This document shows positions 24,214 through 32,171 of a stretch of DNA of 64,000 nt, piece after piece; position 1 is the stretch's first letter, and each line of letters begins with the position of its first letter. The notes below the pieces were generated by a model. The model saw only the letters and a list, made by a program, of their open reading frames with translations, made no database searches and was not told the origin of the DNA. Where the stretch lies: contig JAHBXR010000022.1 in the NCBI GenBank assembly GCA_019636335.1, positions 45,519 through 109,518 of the forward strand. Reading direction: 5' to 3'. A program made the translations under genes and the position numbers. The DNA comes from Pirellulales bacterium (GTDB taxonomy: Bacteria; Planctomycetota; Planctomycetia; Pirellulales; JAEUIK01).

Positions 24214-25170
24214 TCACGGGGTCTCCGGCCCCAGCCGGTCGCCGGGCCCAATACGGTAGCCCCGGGCAAATTCGGCGGCCGGCAACATCCGCTTGCCCGC
24301 CGGTTGCAACTCGCGGATACGCAGCACTCCCGCGCCCGTGGCGACTTCCACGGCCTCGGTGTCGACCGCCAGCACCGTGCCGGGCGTTGCGGCCGAGCTT
24401 TCCGCCACGGCATCGCAACGCCCCACGATCAACCGCAGCGGGGAGCCCGACGCGCGGTGCCAGAAGGTGAAGTTCCGCGGCCAAGGTTCCAACGCCCGAA
24501 CCTGATTCTTGATGGCGGGCGCCGGACGGCTCCAGTCGATGACGCTATCCGATTTGCGCAGACGACGCGCCTTGGTCGCCAGCGCTGGATCCTGCGGCAG
24601 GTTCGTTTCTTCGCCTCGCTGCAACTGATCGATCGTCTGGCAAACTAGCGGAGCGCCCAGGGCGGCCAGGCGCGCTTCGAGCTCGAACGAGGTCTCGTCC
24701 GGACCGATCGGTGTTTTCAACTGGGCCAGGCATGGCCCGGCGTCGAGCTGTGGCGTCATGTGAATGACGGTCACGCCGCTCTCCAGATCGCCGTGAAAGA
24801 TGGCCCAGGCTACGGGCGCCGCGCCGCGATAACGGGGCAACAGCGAGCCGTGCAGGTTCACGCCCCCCAGGCGGGCCAGCGCCAAGGTCTCGCGCGCCAG
24901 GATCTGCCCGTAGTCGGCTACTACAAACAAGTCGGCGCGGTACCGCGCGAGCTCGGCTTGCGACTCGGGCGTGTTGATGCTCTCGGGATCGAAGATCGGC
25001 GTCTGGTGCTCGCGCGCGATGGGGCGCAGCGGGCTTTCGACCGGAGTCCCGCGCGCATGGGACGGACGCGGCGGTTGCGTCACGAGCGCCACCACTTCGT
25101 GGGACGTGTCGAACAGGGCACGAAACGTCGGCGCCGCGAACGGGCCGGTTCCCATCATCACCAATCGCAT
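24214..25170 (-). CDS. fmt: Methionyl-tRNA formyltransferase
   Basis: A 318-residue Fmt, which formylates Met-tRNA(fMet) for initiation. It begins MRLVMMGTGPFAAPTFRAL, has VTQPPRP, the catalytic NLHGSLLPRYRGAAPVAWAI segment (Asn and His of the formyl-transfer site) and the Asp of QLDAGPCL. The C-terminal tRNA-binding domain with WHRASGSPLRLIVGR is present. The ATG at 25170 lies 10 bases after the def stop, the classical def-fmt pair; the upstream extension of the frame is a shadow of def. tRNA-Leu follows on the same strand. Confidence 0.95.
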   Translation of the reverse strand: MRLVMMGTGPFAAPTFRALFDTSHEVVALVTQPPRPSHARGTPVESPLRPIAREHQTPIFDPESINTPESQAELARYRADLFVVADYGQILARETLALARLGGVNLHGSLLPRYRGAAPVAWAIFHGDLESGVTVIHMTPQLDAGPCLAQLKTPIGPDETSFELEARLAALGAPLVCQTIDQLQRGEETNLPQDPALATKARRLRKSDSVIDWSRPAPAIKNQVRALEPWPRNFTFWHRASGSPLRLIVGRCDAVAESSAATPGTVLAVDTEAVEVATGAGVLRIRELQPAGKRMLPAAEFARGYRIGPGDRLGPETP

Positions 25171-25180
25171 GAGCGTCTCG

Positions 25181-25762
25181 TCAGGTCCGGGCCTTCTCGA
25201 GTTCGCTGATCCGCGCGGCGATCTCTTCATCGCTCGGCTGCTCGCCGCGGTCCTGGCGGCTGCGGAAGTCGAGCTCGAACTCGGCCAGCGATTCGCTGAG
25301 CGCCATGCGGCCAGTCGGCGAGAGTCGATCGATAAACAACACGCCGTCCAGATGGTCGCACTCGTGCTGCACGATCCGCGCGAAGAAACCATCCAACTCG
25401 TACTTCACCTCTTCACCAGCCAGATTGTAGGCGTTGATCACCACCTGATCGGGACGCTTTACCATGGCGTACAACCCCGGCAGGCTGAGGCATCCCTCTT
25501 CTCCTTCGGCCATCCCCTTGCGCTCGAGGAAACGCGGATTGATGAACACGAACTCCGCTTCCTTGGCCGAGGGTTCTCCCTCGGGATTGGCCACGAACAG
25601 GCGATAGGGGAGATCGACCTGATTCGCCGCCAGACCGACGCCGCGGGCTTCGTACATCAGGTCGAACATCTCGGCCACGATCTGGCGCAGCTCGGCATCC
25701 ACCACGCGCAGGTCCTTCGAGACGTGCCGCAAAGTTGGATGAGGGTATTGAATGATCCGCAC
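25181..25762 (-). CDS. def: Peptide deformylase
   Basis: A 193-residue peptide deformylase that removes the N-formyl group from nascent proteins. The three metal-site motifs are GVGLAANQ, EGCLS and QHECDHLDG. The GTG at 25762 gives MRIIQYPHPTLRHVS, the family's usual start, with GGAG upstream; the 58-codon extension has no match to the family. A C-terminal tail of about 35 residues beyond the core is acidic and charged. It pairs with fmt in one operon. Confidence 0.95.
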   Translation of the reverse strand: MRIIQYPHPTLRHVSKDLRVVDAELRQIVAEMFDLMYEARGVGLAANQVDLPYRLFVANPEGEPSAKEAEFVFINPRFLERKGMAEGEEGCLSLPGLYAMVKRPDQVVINAYNLAGEEVKYELDGFFARIVQHECDHLDGVLFIDRLSPTGRMALSESLAEFELDFRSRQDRGEQPSDEEIAARISELEKART

Positions 25763-25948
25763 GATCGAGCGCTCCGTCCGACGCGAGAGAAATTGGGGGT
25801 GCTGCCAATAGCCGACCAAGAGCGAGGATCTGGGCCGGACGATCGGCGTCTCTCCGCCCCGCTTCCCCCACTCGGTTGGCGTCCGGTGGTGTAAACCGTC
25901 AATATAGGGAAAGGGGTCGAAGTACGAAACGGGCATGGGCCGCTCGCG

Positions 25949-25977
25949 TTGACGCTCTTGCGAGGCCTTCCTAGAAT
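25949..25977 (+). promoter_or_regulatory. Sigma-70-type promoter of the VWA/TPR operon
   Basis: TTGACG (25949-25954) and TAGAAT (25972-25977) are separated by exactly 17 bases. Transcription would start near 25984, giving a leader of about 50 bases to the ATG at 26035. This also argues against a TTG start at 25987. Confidence 0.65.
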
Positions 25978-26034
25978 TCCCGCGCCTTGCCTCGTCCGGC
26001 GGGGCTGTCCCTGTTCACCCGCGGCGCCACGCTC

Positions 26035-27042
26035 ATGCCGAAAGCCCCCTTGAGATCGACTGGGCTGGGCAGTTTCTTCTGGCGACTCGCGGCGCCGGCC
26101 TGGCTGATCTCGATCGTCGTGCATGTGGGGCTCTTGGTGACGCTCGGCTTTATCGGCGCCGGGGGCTCACTGGGGCTCGGCCAAGGGGGGGGCGAGGTGC
26201 TCGAAGTCAGCTTCGAGCTGAGTGACGACGACGCGACTGGCGAATCGGCCCAGGAAGAGGTGTTCTTCGAGGGGAGCGACGAGCCCGTCACCCTGGCGAC
26301 GTCGATCCCCGCGCCAGCGGCCACGACCGATACCTCGTTTCTCGACGATGCTCCGCCGGTCGATCCGACCGGAGTGCTGCCCGCCATGAATGCACCGGTG
26401 GGCGCCGCCGATACGGGGCTTTCTTCGGGACCAGTCGGGCAGGCAAAAGGTTCCGGCGCGCCCCGCGGGAACGTGGGAGATGGCAGCGCGCGGACCGGCA
26501 TCTTCGGCGCCGAGGGAGAAGGTTTCAAGTTCGTTTACGTCTTCGATCGCTCGGGCAGCATGGGGGGCTCCGGGCGCAGCGCTCTCAACGCCGCCAAGGC
26601 CGAGTTGCTCGCCAGCCTCGAAGATCTCGGCGAGCTGCATCAGTTCCAGATCATCTTCTACAACCAGGAGCCGACGATTTTTCCTTTGGCCGGGCAGGAA
26701 GGACGGCTCGTCTTCGCCAATCAGGCGAATAAGCTACGCGCGGAACGATTCATTCAACAGATCACGGCCGACGGCGCCACCGCGCACGAAGATGCGCTCA
26801 AGGCGGCGCTGGCCTTGCGCCCCGATGTGATCTTCTTCCTCACCGATGCCGATGAACCGTCGCTCAGCCCGACGCAGATGAAACGGATCGAGAAACTGAA
26901 TGGCGGCCGCACGGTGATCCACGTCGTCGAGTTTGGCATGGGGCCCTACCTCGGAATCGAGAACTTTCTCGTGCGACTGGCGCGCGAGAATCGCGGCGAG
27001 CACGCCTACGTCGACATCTCGAAACTGGGGCCCGTTCACTAG
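26035..27042 (+). CDS. VWA-domain protein with TolA/TonB-like N-terminal helix
   Basis: A 335-residue protein. Residues 23-41 form one transmembrane helix, WLISIVVHVGLLVTLGFIG, in which S26 and H30 make the SxxxH motif of TonB and TolA. Residues 42-160 are an acidic, Gly/Pro-rich spacer. Residues 164-335 form a von Willebrand A domain: FKFVYVFDRSGSMGG with MIDAS residues D171, S173 and S175, T249 in ADGATAHEDAL and D271 in FFLTDADEP. A complete MIDAS should bind a metal and a ligand protein. The ATG at 26035 was chosen over a TTG at 25987. The TPR genes follow after 17 and 15 bases. Confidence 0.87.
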   Translation: MPKAPLRSTGLGSFFWRLAAPAWLISIVVHVGLLVTLGFIGAGGSLGLGQGGGEVLEVSFELSDDDATGESAQEEVFFEGSDEPVTLATSIPAPAATTDTSFLDDAPPVDPTGVLPAMNAPVGAADTGLSSGPVGQAKGSGAPRGNVGDGSARTGIFGAEGEGFKFVYVFDRSGSMGGSGRSALNAAKAELLASLEDLGELHQFQIIFYNQEPTIFPLAGQEGRLVFANQANKLRAERFIQQITADGATAHEDALKAALALRPDVIFFLTDADEPSLSPTQMKRIEKLNGGRTVIHVVEFGMGPYLGIENFLVRLARENRGEHAYVDISKLGPVH

Positions 27043-27059
27043 CGAGGGGAACTCGGCAC

Positions 27060-28136
27060 GTGCCACGTAGGAACGACGTCCAGGCCCTGTTGCGCCGCGT
27101 GATCCGCGCCTCCGTCGTTTTGGGGGGCCTCTGCATGGCGAGCGCGGCTCGGGGCGAAGACATCATCCATGTGGCAGCCGAGCCTGGGAGCGATCAAGTC
27201 ACGCGTCTGACCGGCGAGGTGGTCGACTTCACCGGGCGCGAACTGACCCTCGCGCGTCCGGGAGGACAGGAGCAGCGCTATCCCACGACGCGCATTGTCG
27301 AGGTCGAGACGGCGCGCTCGGCCGAGCAACTCGCCGCCATCCAACTCGCCGCACAGCACAAATACGACGAGGCCTTGCGCCAATTCGAGGCCGCCGCTGG
27401 CGTCGAGTCGCGTCCCTGGGTGCGACGCGAGATCCTGGCCGAGATGGTGTGGTGCCTGCGCGAGCTCGATCAACCGGCGCGGGCAGGAGACGCTTTTCTC
27501 GCGCTCGTGCAGAGCGATCCCGAAACGCAGTATTTCTCCTGCTTGCCGCTCGCCTGGGTCACCGCGCAGCTTTCGCCCGATCTCGAACGTCGAGCCAAGG
27601 CATGGATCGCCCACGGGAATTCGATCGCCACGCTCCTGGGCGCCAGCTATTTGTTGTCCACGCCGGAACGCGCGGCTGCGACCGAGCGGTTGAAGCAACT
27701 GATGCTTGACCGAGACACGCGAGTGCGCGCCATGGCCAGGGCCCAACTCTGGCGGACCGATTCCGCCAACATCAACGAGGAAGAACTGGCGGCGCGCTTG
27801 GGAGAGGTGGAAAAGATGCCGCCGGGAATGCGTGGCGGCCCGGCCCTGGTGCTCGGTCAAGCGCTTGCCGCGCGCCAGGACCACGATCGCGCAGCGCGGT
27901 GGTTGTTGCGCTTGCCACTGGTCGATGGACGTCCGCGCCGACTAGCGGCCCGTGCCCTGCACGAAGCGGCAGAGTCGCTCGAGCAGGTCGGCCGGCCGGC
28001 CGAGGCCCGCCTGCTGTATGATGAGCTCGTCGAGAAGTATGGCGCCACCCCCGAAGGACGCGATGCCCATACACGCCTCGAGGCTCGTGCCACACAGGCA
28101 TCGAAGACCGGTTCGTTGCAACAGCCGGCTCCCTGA
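27060..28136 (+). CDS. Periplasmic TPR-like protein of the VWA operon
   Basis: A 358-residue protein with a signal peptide ending near LCMASAARG (about residue 31). It continues with a small beta-rich segment (DQVTRLTGEVVDFTGRELTL), then helical TPR-like repeats to the C-terminus (EALRQFEAAAGVESRPWVRR, then ARAGDAFLALVQSDPE and AEARLLYDELVEKYGATPEG). The GTG start has a GAGGGG site about 10 bases upstream and lies 17 bases after the VWA gene. The role is unknown; a periplasmic adaptor between the VWA protein and other parts is plausible. Confidence 0.8.
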   Translation: MPRRNDVQALLRRVIRASVVLGGLCMASAARGEDIIHVAAEPGSDQVTRLTGEVVDFTGRELTLARPGGQEQRYPTTRIVEVETARSAEQLAAIQLAAQHKYDEALRQFEAAAGVESRPWVRREILAEMVWCLRELDQPARAGDAFLALVQSDPETQYFSCLPLAWVTAQLSPDLERRAKAWIAHGNSIATLLGASYLLSTPERAAATERLKQLMLDRDTRVRAMARAQLWRTDSANINEEELAARLGEVEKMPPGMRGGPALVLGQALAARQDHDRAARWLLRLPLVDGRPRRLAARALHEAAESLEQVGRPAEARLLYDELVEKYGATPEGRDAHTRLEARATQASKTGSLQQPAP

Positions 28137-28151
28137 TACGACGAGCAACGC

Positions 28152-30716
28152 ATGGAAACTTCTCGAGCGAACCCCACGAGCAGGAGCAGCGGAATCCCCG
28201 CCGCGCTCTTCTCGCTACTGGTCGCCGCGTGTTGCCACACGTACGTGCTGGGGGCGGCTCCCAGCGAGGAAGAAACGTATCTCGCCGGGCTGCGCAGTCG
28301 CCAGCTCTTTCGCCTGGCCGAGGACTACTGCCGCGAGCAACTCGCCAGAGACGACCTGGCGCCCCGTCGCCGCGCGACCCTCGTCGTCGAACAATCGCGG
28401 AACCTGGTGCAGCAGGCCCTCGCCTCGCCCGATGCGTCGCGCCACGAGCTCTGGCAGCAAGCGGCATCCGTCGTCGATGATTTTGCCCGGCAGCATACCG
28501 ACCACCCCTTTGTCATGCTGGCCGAGGTGCAAGGCGCCGAGTTGCGGCTCATCCAAGGCGAGGCGCTGGCCGAGTCGCTCGCGAAGAGTGGTCAGGACGA
28601 TGCCACTCGCGAGTTGCCACGTCGCGAGCTGCGCGACGCGATCGAGCGGTTCGGCCGTCTGCAAATGCGTATCGCCGAGGCTCAACGGCGCTCGGGCGAG
28701 CGGCGTGGGCCGAACGCGCCAGACGCCTTGACCGCGAGAGAGCTGCGCTCGCTCGAACGTTACGTGCGGTTCGAACAGGCCCGGGCACACGTGCTTCAGG
28801 CGCAGACCTACGGACGAGAGACGCCCGACTGGACGAACTCGCTGGCACAGGCGTCGGAGCTGCTGGCGCCGCTCGCGCAGCTCGCCACCAGCGAGCCTCT
28901 GGGTTGGCGCAGCCGACTGATGCAGATCGAATGCCTGCGCCTGGCTGGCAATGCCGGTGAGTCGCGGCGCCGGCTTGCCCTGCTGCGCGACTTGCAGCCA
29001 CCCGGCGATGTACAACTTCTGGCCCAGGCCGAGGAGCTTCGGCTGGCCATCTCGCAGCGCCGACTCGATGAGCTGGAAACGCTTCTTGCGGAGGTGCAGC
29101 CCGGTGCAGAAATATCCGGGCAGCTCGATCTGGCCCTGCTCGAGGCGTACTTGTTGCTCTGGCAAGATGCCAGCCGGCGTCGGCAAGAAGAACGCGCCGC
29201 GTCATGGCGCCAGCAGGCCGAAGAGGTGTTGGCACAATTCGAGGCCAAACACGGCGCATTCTGGAAACGACGCGCCGAAAGTGTGCTCGTCAACATGATC
29301 GGCGCTTCGCCCCAGGCCGCCGATCCTGCCGTGTTGGTGCGAGTGGCCGATGCGTTCTATAGCCAAGGTCGGCCCGACGATGCCATCACCACGTACGATC
29401 GAGTGCGCGAGGTGGCCGAGAAACGGGGGGATGCCAACCTGGCCTTCGAGGTGGCCTTCAAGGCGGCGGCGGTCGAACATGCCCGGGATGCGCACACGCC
29501 TGCCCGCGAGCGTTTCCGCGCCCTGGCGCTCGCGTATCCAAAACAGCCACGCGCGCCCGAAGCGCACGCGCTGGCGATCTTTCACGCGGCGCAGGTGTTG
29601 AAGCTGGCCGGACAGGATTCCGACGCATCGGCGCAGGCCCTGGATGTTTACCGAGCCTTGATCGAAGAGCATTTGGCGCATTGGCCCGCCTCGCCCACGG
29701 CGTCTGATGCGGCCTGGCGATTGGGCCGCCTGCACGAACATGCTCATGCCTGGCAAGCGGCGATTGCCGCCTATCGCATGGTGGCAAGTGGAAATACTCA
29801 GTATGCGGAAGCACTCCACGCGATCGGGCGCTGCTACACGCTCGAGATTGCCGAGTTGACCGAACGTGGAGAACCGAGCACAGCGCAGGCCACGGCGGCG
29901 GCCGACTTTTTTTCGACGGCCGCGCAGGAGAACGCCTCGCCGCGAAACGCTCCGTTCAGTCCCGCCCAGCGGGTGGCGGCGTTGTGGGCAGCTCGCTTCT
30001 GGATCGGACATCTGCAAAACCACTACGATCGCGCCGCGGCGTTGCTCAACGCGGCGGGCGCCGGGGGGGGCGTGCCGCTCGAATGGCGTAGCGAAGCGGT
30101 GCCCCTGTTGATCGTCGCCTTGGCGGCCCAGGGGCAAACTGCCGAGGCGCGGCGCCTGGTGGGGGAGGTGGGGGCTTCGTCGGCCAGCGAGACCTTGGCC
30201 ATGCTCGAAGGACTGACTCGCATCGCGGGGAGCGCGTCGGCCGACACGGCCGCCGACATCGCCGCTGTCGAGATCGACGTGGTCCGTCAACTGCGTGGCC
30301 GGGCACAGCAACTCGATGCCACACAGTCGCGCCGGCTCGACCTGCTGCTGGCGGGCGCCCTGGCTCGCGGGGGGCGTGATGAGGAGGCCGGCACGCTCTA
30401 CCGCGCGCTGGTCAAGGCACACCCCGACCACGGCGACGTGCAGGAGGACTTTGCGCGCTGGTTGGGCACGCTGGACGACGAGGAGTCGCTGCGCGAATCG
30501 CTCACACGTTGGAACGAGATCGAACGGCGTTCGCGCGCCGGCAGCGATCGCTGGTATCGTGCCAAGTATGCACAGGCCGAAGCGCTCCATCGCCTGGGCG
30601 ATGACACGCTGGCCGTGCGCCTTATCAAGGTCACGCAGACGCTCTATCCCAGCCTGGGCGGTCCGGTGCTCAAGACACGCTTCGAAAAGCTGCTGGCCCA
30701 ATGCCAGCAGCCCTGA
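28152..30716 (+). CDS. Large TPR-repeat protein, paralogue of the ExbB-operon TPR protein
   Basis: An 854-residue protein with an N-terminal signal (residues about 17-36, LFSLLVAACCHTYVLGAA) and Ala/Arg-rich helical repeats throughout, including an obvious TPR region (AVLVRVADAFYSQGRPDDAI, then TTYDRVREVAEKRGDANLAF). The C-terminal 100 residues (SLTRWNEIERRSRAGSD...LYPSLGGPVLKTRFEKLL) align with those of the TPR protein at 15908-18802. It follows the smaller TPR gene by 15 bases and ends the VWA operon. The homology ties this operon to the ExbB operon. Exact function unknown. Confidence 0.83.
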   Translation: METSRANPTSRSSGIPAALFSLLVAACCHTYVLGAAPSEEETYLAGLRSRQLFRLAEDYCREQLARDDLAPRRRATLVVEQSRNLVQQALASPDASRHELWQQAASVVDDFARQHTDHPFVMLAEVQGAELRLIQGEALAESLAKSGQDDATRELPRRELRDAIERFGRLQMRIAEAQRRSGERRGPNAPDALTARELRSLERYVRFEQARAHVLQAQTYGRETPDWTNSLAQASELLAPLAQLATSEPLGWRSRLMQIECLRLAGNAGESRRRLALLRDLQPPGDVQLLAQAEELRLAISQRRLDELETLLAEVQPGAEISGQLDLALLEAYLLLWQDASRRRQEERAASWRQQAEEVLAQFEAKHGAFWKRRAESVLVNMIGASPQAADPAVLVRVADAFYSQGRPDDAITTYDRVREVAEKRGDANLAFEVAFKAAAVEHARDAHTPARERFRALALAYPKQPRAPEAHALAIFHAAQVLKLAGQDSDASAQALDVYRALIEEHLAHWPASPTASDAAWRLGRLHEHAHAWQAAIAAYRMVASGNTQYAEALHAIGRCYTLEIAELTERGEPSTAQATAAADFFSTAAQENASPRNAPFSPAQRVAALWAARFWIGHLQNHYDRAAALLNAAGAGGGVPLEWRSEAVPLLIVALAAQGQTAEARRLVGEVGASSASETLAMLEGLTRIAGSASADTAADIAAVEIDVVRQLRGRAQQLDATQSRRLDLLLAGALARGGRDEEAGTLYRALVKAHPDHGDVQEDFARWLGTLDDEESLRESLTRWNEIERRSRAGSDRWYRAKYAQAEALHRLGDDTLAVRLIKVTQTLYPSLGGPVLKTRFEKLLAQCQQP

Positions 30717-30755
30717 CGCGGCGTTGCTCGTGCGCGTTGCCGCACGGCACGTCCC

Positions 30756-31133
30756 TTACCACGGTGCGCGGATGTAATAGACGCCAAACTGGTTGGTGTC
30801 GCTCGGCCAGCGCGGCGTCGGATAGAAGGCGCCCGAGGGGCCATAGCCGCCGCCGGGATAGCCGGGCCGATATTGGTGATAGATGGGCGATATCCGCATG
30901 CTCGGCACGCCCCAACTGTAGTTGGTCTGCAAGCCGGCATTCGGCGGCACGACGAGGGCGACGGGCGAACCCCACATCGTCTCGTAGTAGTTGCCATGCC
31001 AGGGTCGCGTGGCCGCGCGCTGTCGCGCGATCGAGCCGATGTAGGTGTCCTCGATCGCCGAGGCGCGGTCTGCCAGCAGCAGGCCGCACGCCAGCGACAA
31101 CAACAGCGCGGCGCCAAGAGAGAGGCGTTTCAT
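30756..31133 (-). CDS. Small secreted Pro/Gly/Tyr-rich protein
   Basis: A 125-residue protein with a clear signal peptide (MKRLSLGAALLLSLACGLLL, then ADRASA, cleavage near residue 26). The mature part is rich in Tyr, Pro and Gly (YHQYRPGYPGGGYGPSGAFY) and has no recognised domain. It is convergent with the preceding TPR gene, with 39 bases between them. Similar short exported proteins are common in planctomycete genomes; the function is unknown. Confidence 0.65.
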   Translation of the reverse strand: MKRLSLGAALLLSLACGLLLADRASAIEDTYIGSIARQRAATRPWHGNYYETMWGSPVALVVPPNAGLQTNYSWGVPSMRISPIYHQYRPGYPGGGYGPSGAFYPTPRWPSDTNQFGVYYIRAPW

Positions 31134-31202
31134 CGTAGGCGGGTCCTCATCTCACGTCGCGAGACTCGACGGGGGTCGTCGGGGGATCTCAGCGACGGTC
31201 GG

Positions 31203-31658
31203 TTACCAATTGGTGACTTCGAAGTAGTCGTGTACGGGTAGGCGCTCGGCCCCAAACTTGCGCGCCAGATGGCCGCTCGAACGCGGGCTGGGCATGACCT
31301 GTTGCGGCTTGTGCCAGACCTGGTTGAACGGGTTGTAGCTCCAGCGAACCTTCGTGCAGGTCCAGCCGCCGTCGGGCATGTAGCCGTAGTAGCAGCGCGA
31401 GTGGGGCGTCATGAACTCGTGCGGCATCACGGGCTGGTAGGTGTAGTACACGTGGCCCACCCGCGCCGGGGTGGGGCGGGGCGAGATATACAACTGCGCG
31501 CCGGGGCCGCCATAGGGCGGGACGTAGTAGTTCGAAAAGATCGGCGGCGTCTGGGCCCGCGCTTCGCAGGTCGAAAACTCGACGGCAAGCGCCGCCAGGG
31601 CCAACGTCGGCAGCAAGGCCAGAATGCGGGACAAAGTGCGCAGCACGGAGCGCGACAT
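31203..31658 (-). CDS. Small secreted Tyr/Pro-rich protein
   Basis: A 151-residue protein with a signal peptide (about 35 residues, ending STCEARA). The mature part (FSNYYVPPYGGPGAQLYISP, then YYTYQPVMPHEFMTPHSRCY and GYMPDGGWTC) is Tyr/Pro-rich with a Cys pair. GGAGGG precedes the ATG at 31658. It lies 69 bases upstream of the neighbouring small secreted gene on the same strand and has similar composition, suggesting a related pair. No function can be assigned. Confidence 0.7.
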   Translation of the reverse strand: MSRSVLRTLSRILALLPTLALAALAVEFSTCEARAQTPPIFSNYYVPPYGGPGAQLYISPRPTPARVGHVYYTYQPVMPHEFMTPHSRCYYGYMPDGGWTCTKVRWSYNPFNQVWHKPQQVMPSPRSSGHLARKFGAERLPVHDYFEVTNW

Positions 31659-32171
31659 GAGCAGATCCCTCCGGGAATGGGAGCGGCCCTTCCAGGGGCC
31701 AAGGTGCGGCCGGTCCAGCGCGGGAGCCAGAACCAAACCGTATGGGTCGAAGGCAGGAACGAGCGACGTTTCGCGGGAAAGAAACGCCGACCGGCGACGA
31801 CCAGCCGCGGGAAGACTAGTCGCCCTATTGCAAATCTCGGCCTGGCGCGGTCGTAGTGATGAGTCTTTATCTGCCGGATGCACGGTCTGTGCGCGGCGTA
31901 TCGAGCGCGCGGTTCCGCCGTCGGGCCTCCATCTCACTCGGAGGTGACGTGATCGTCATAATCGCTATAATTTGCCACGTCATGTGGGGCGTCGCATGTG
32001 GAGGGAGCCACGGGTGCGGCCAATCGGCCTGTACCCATCCGCCAAGGTAAACTTTTGACCGGCTCGCCGGCCCTGACGGTCTGGCGATAAACCATTTCGC
32101 GTAGTCGGCTTACGTCCCCCCCTGGGATGCAGGTGTTGCCGGCTCACGTCTCGCCCGTCGTAGGATGCACT
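31659..32171. other. Divergent intergenic region before topoisomerase VI
   Basis: About 510 bases. A perfect TATAAT at 31966-31971 on plus is a candidate -10 for top6B with only a weak -35 (GGTGAC, 17 bases upstream). A 17-base element resembling one at 37341-37357 lies at 32048-32065. Open frames here are short and unconvincing. Confidence 0.5.
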
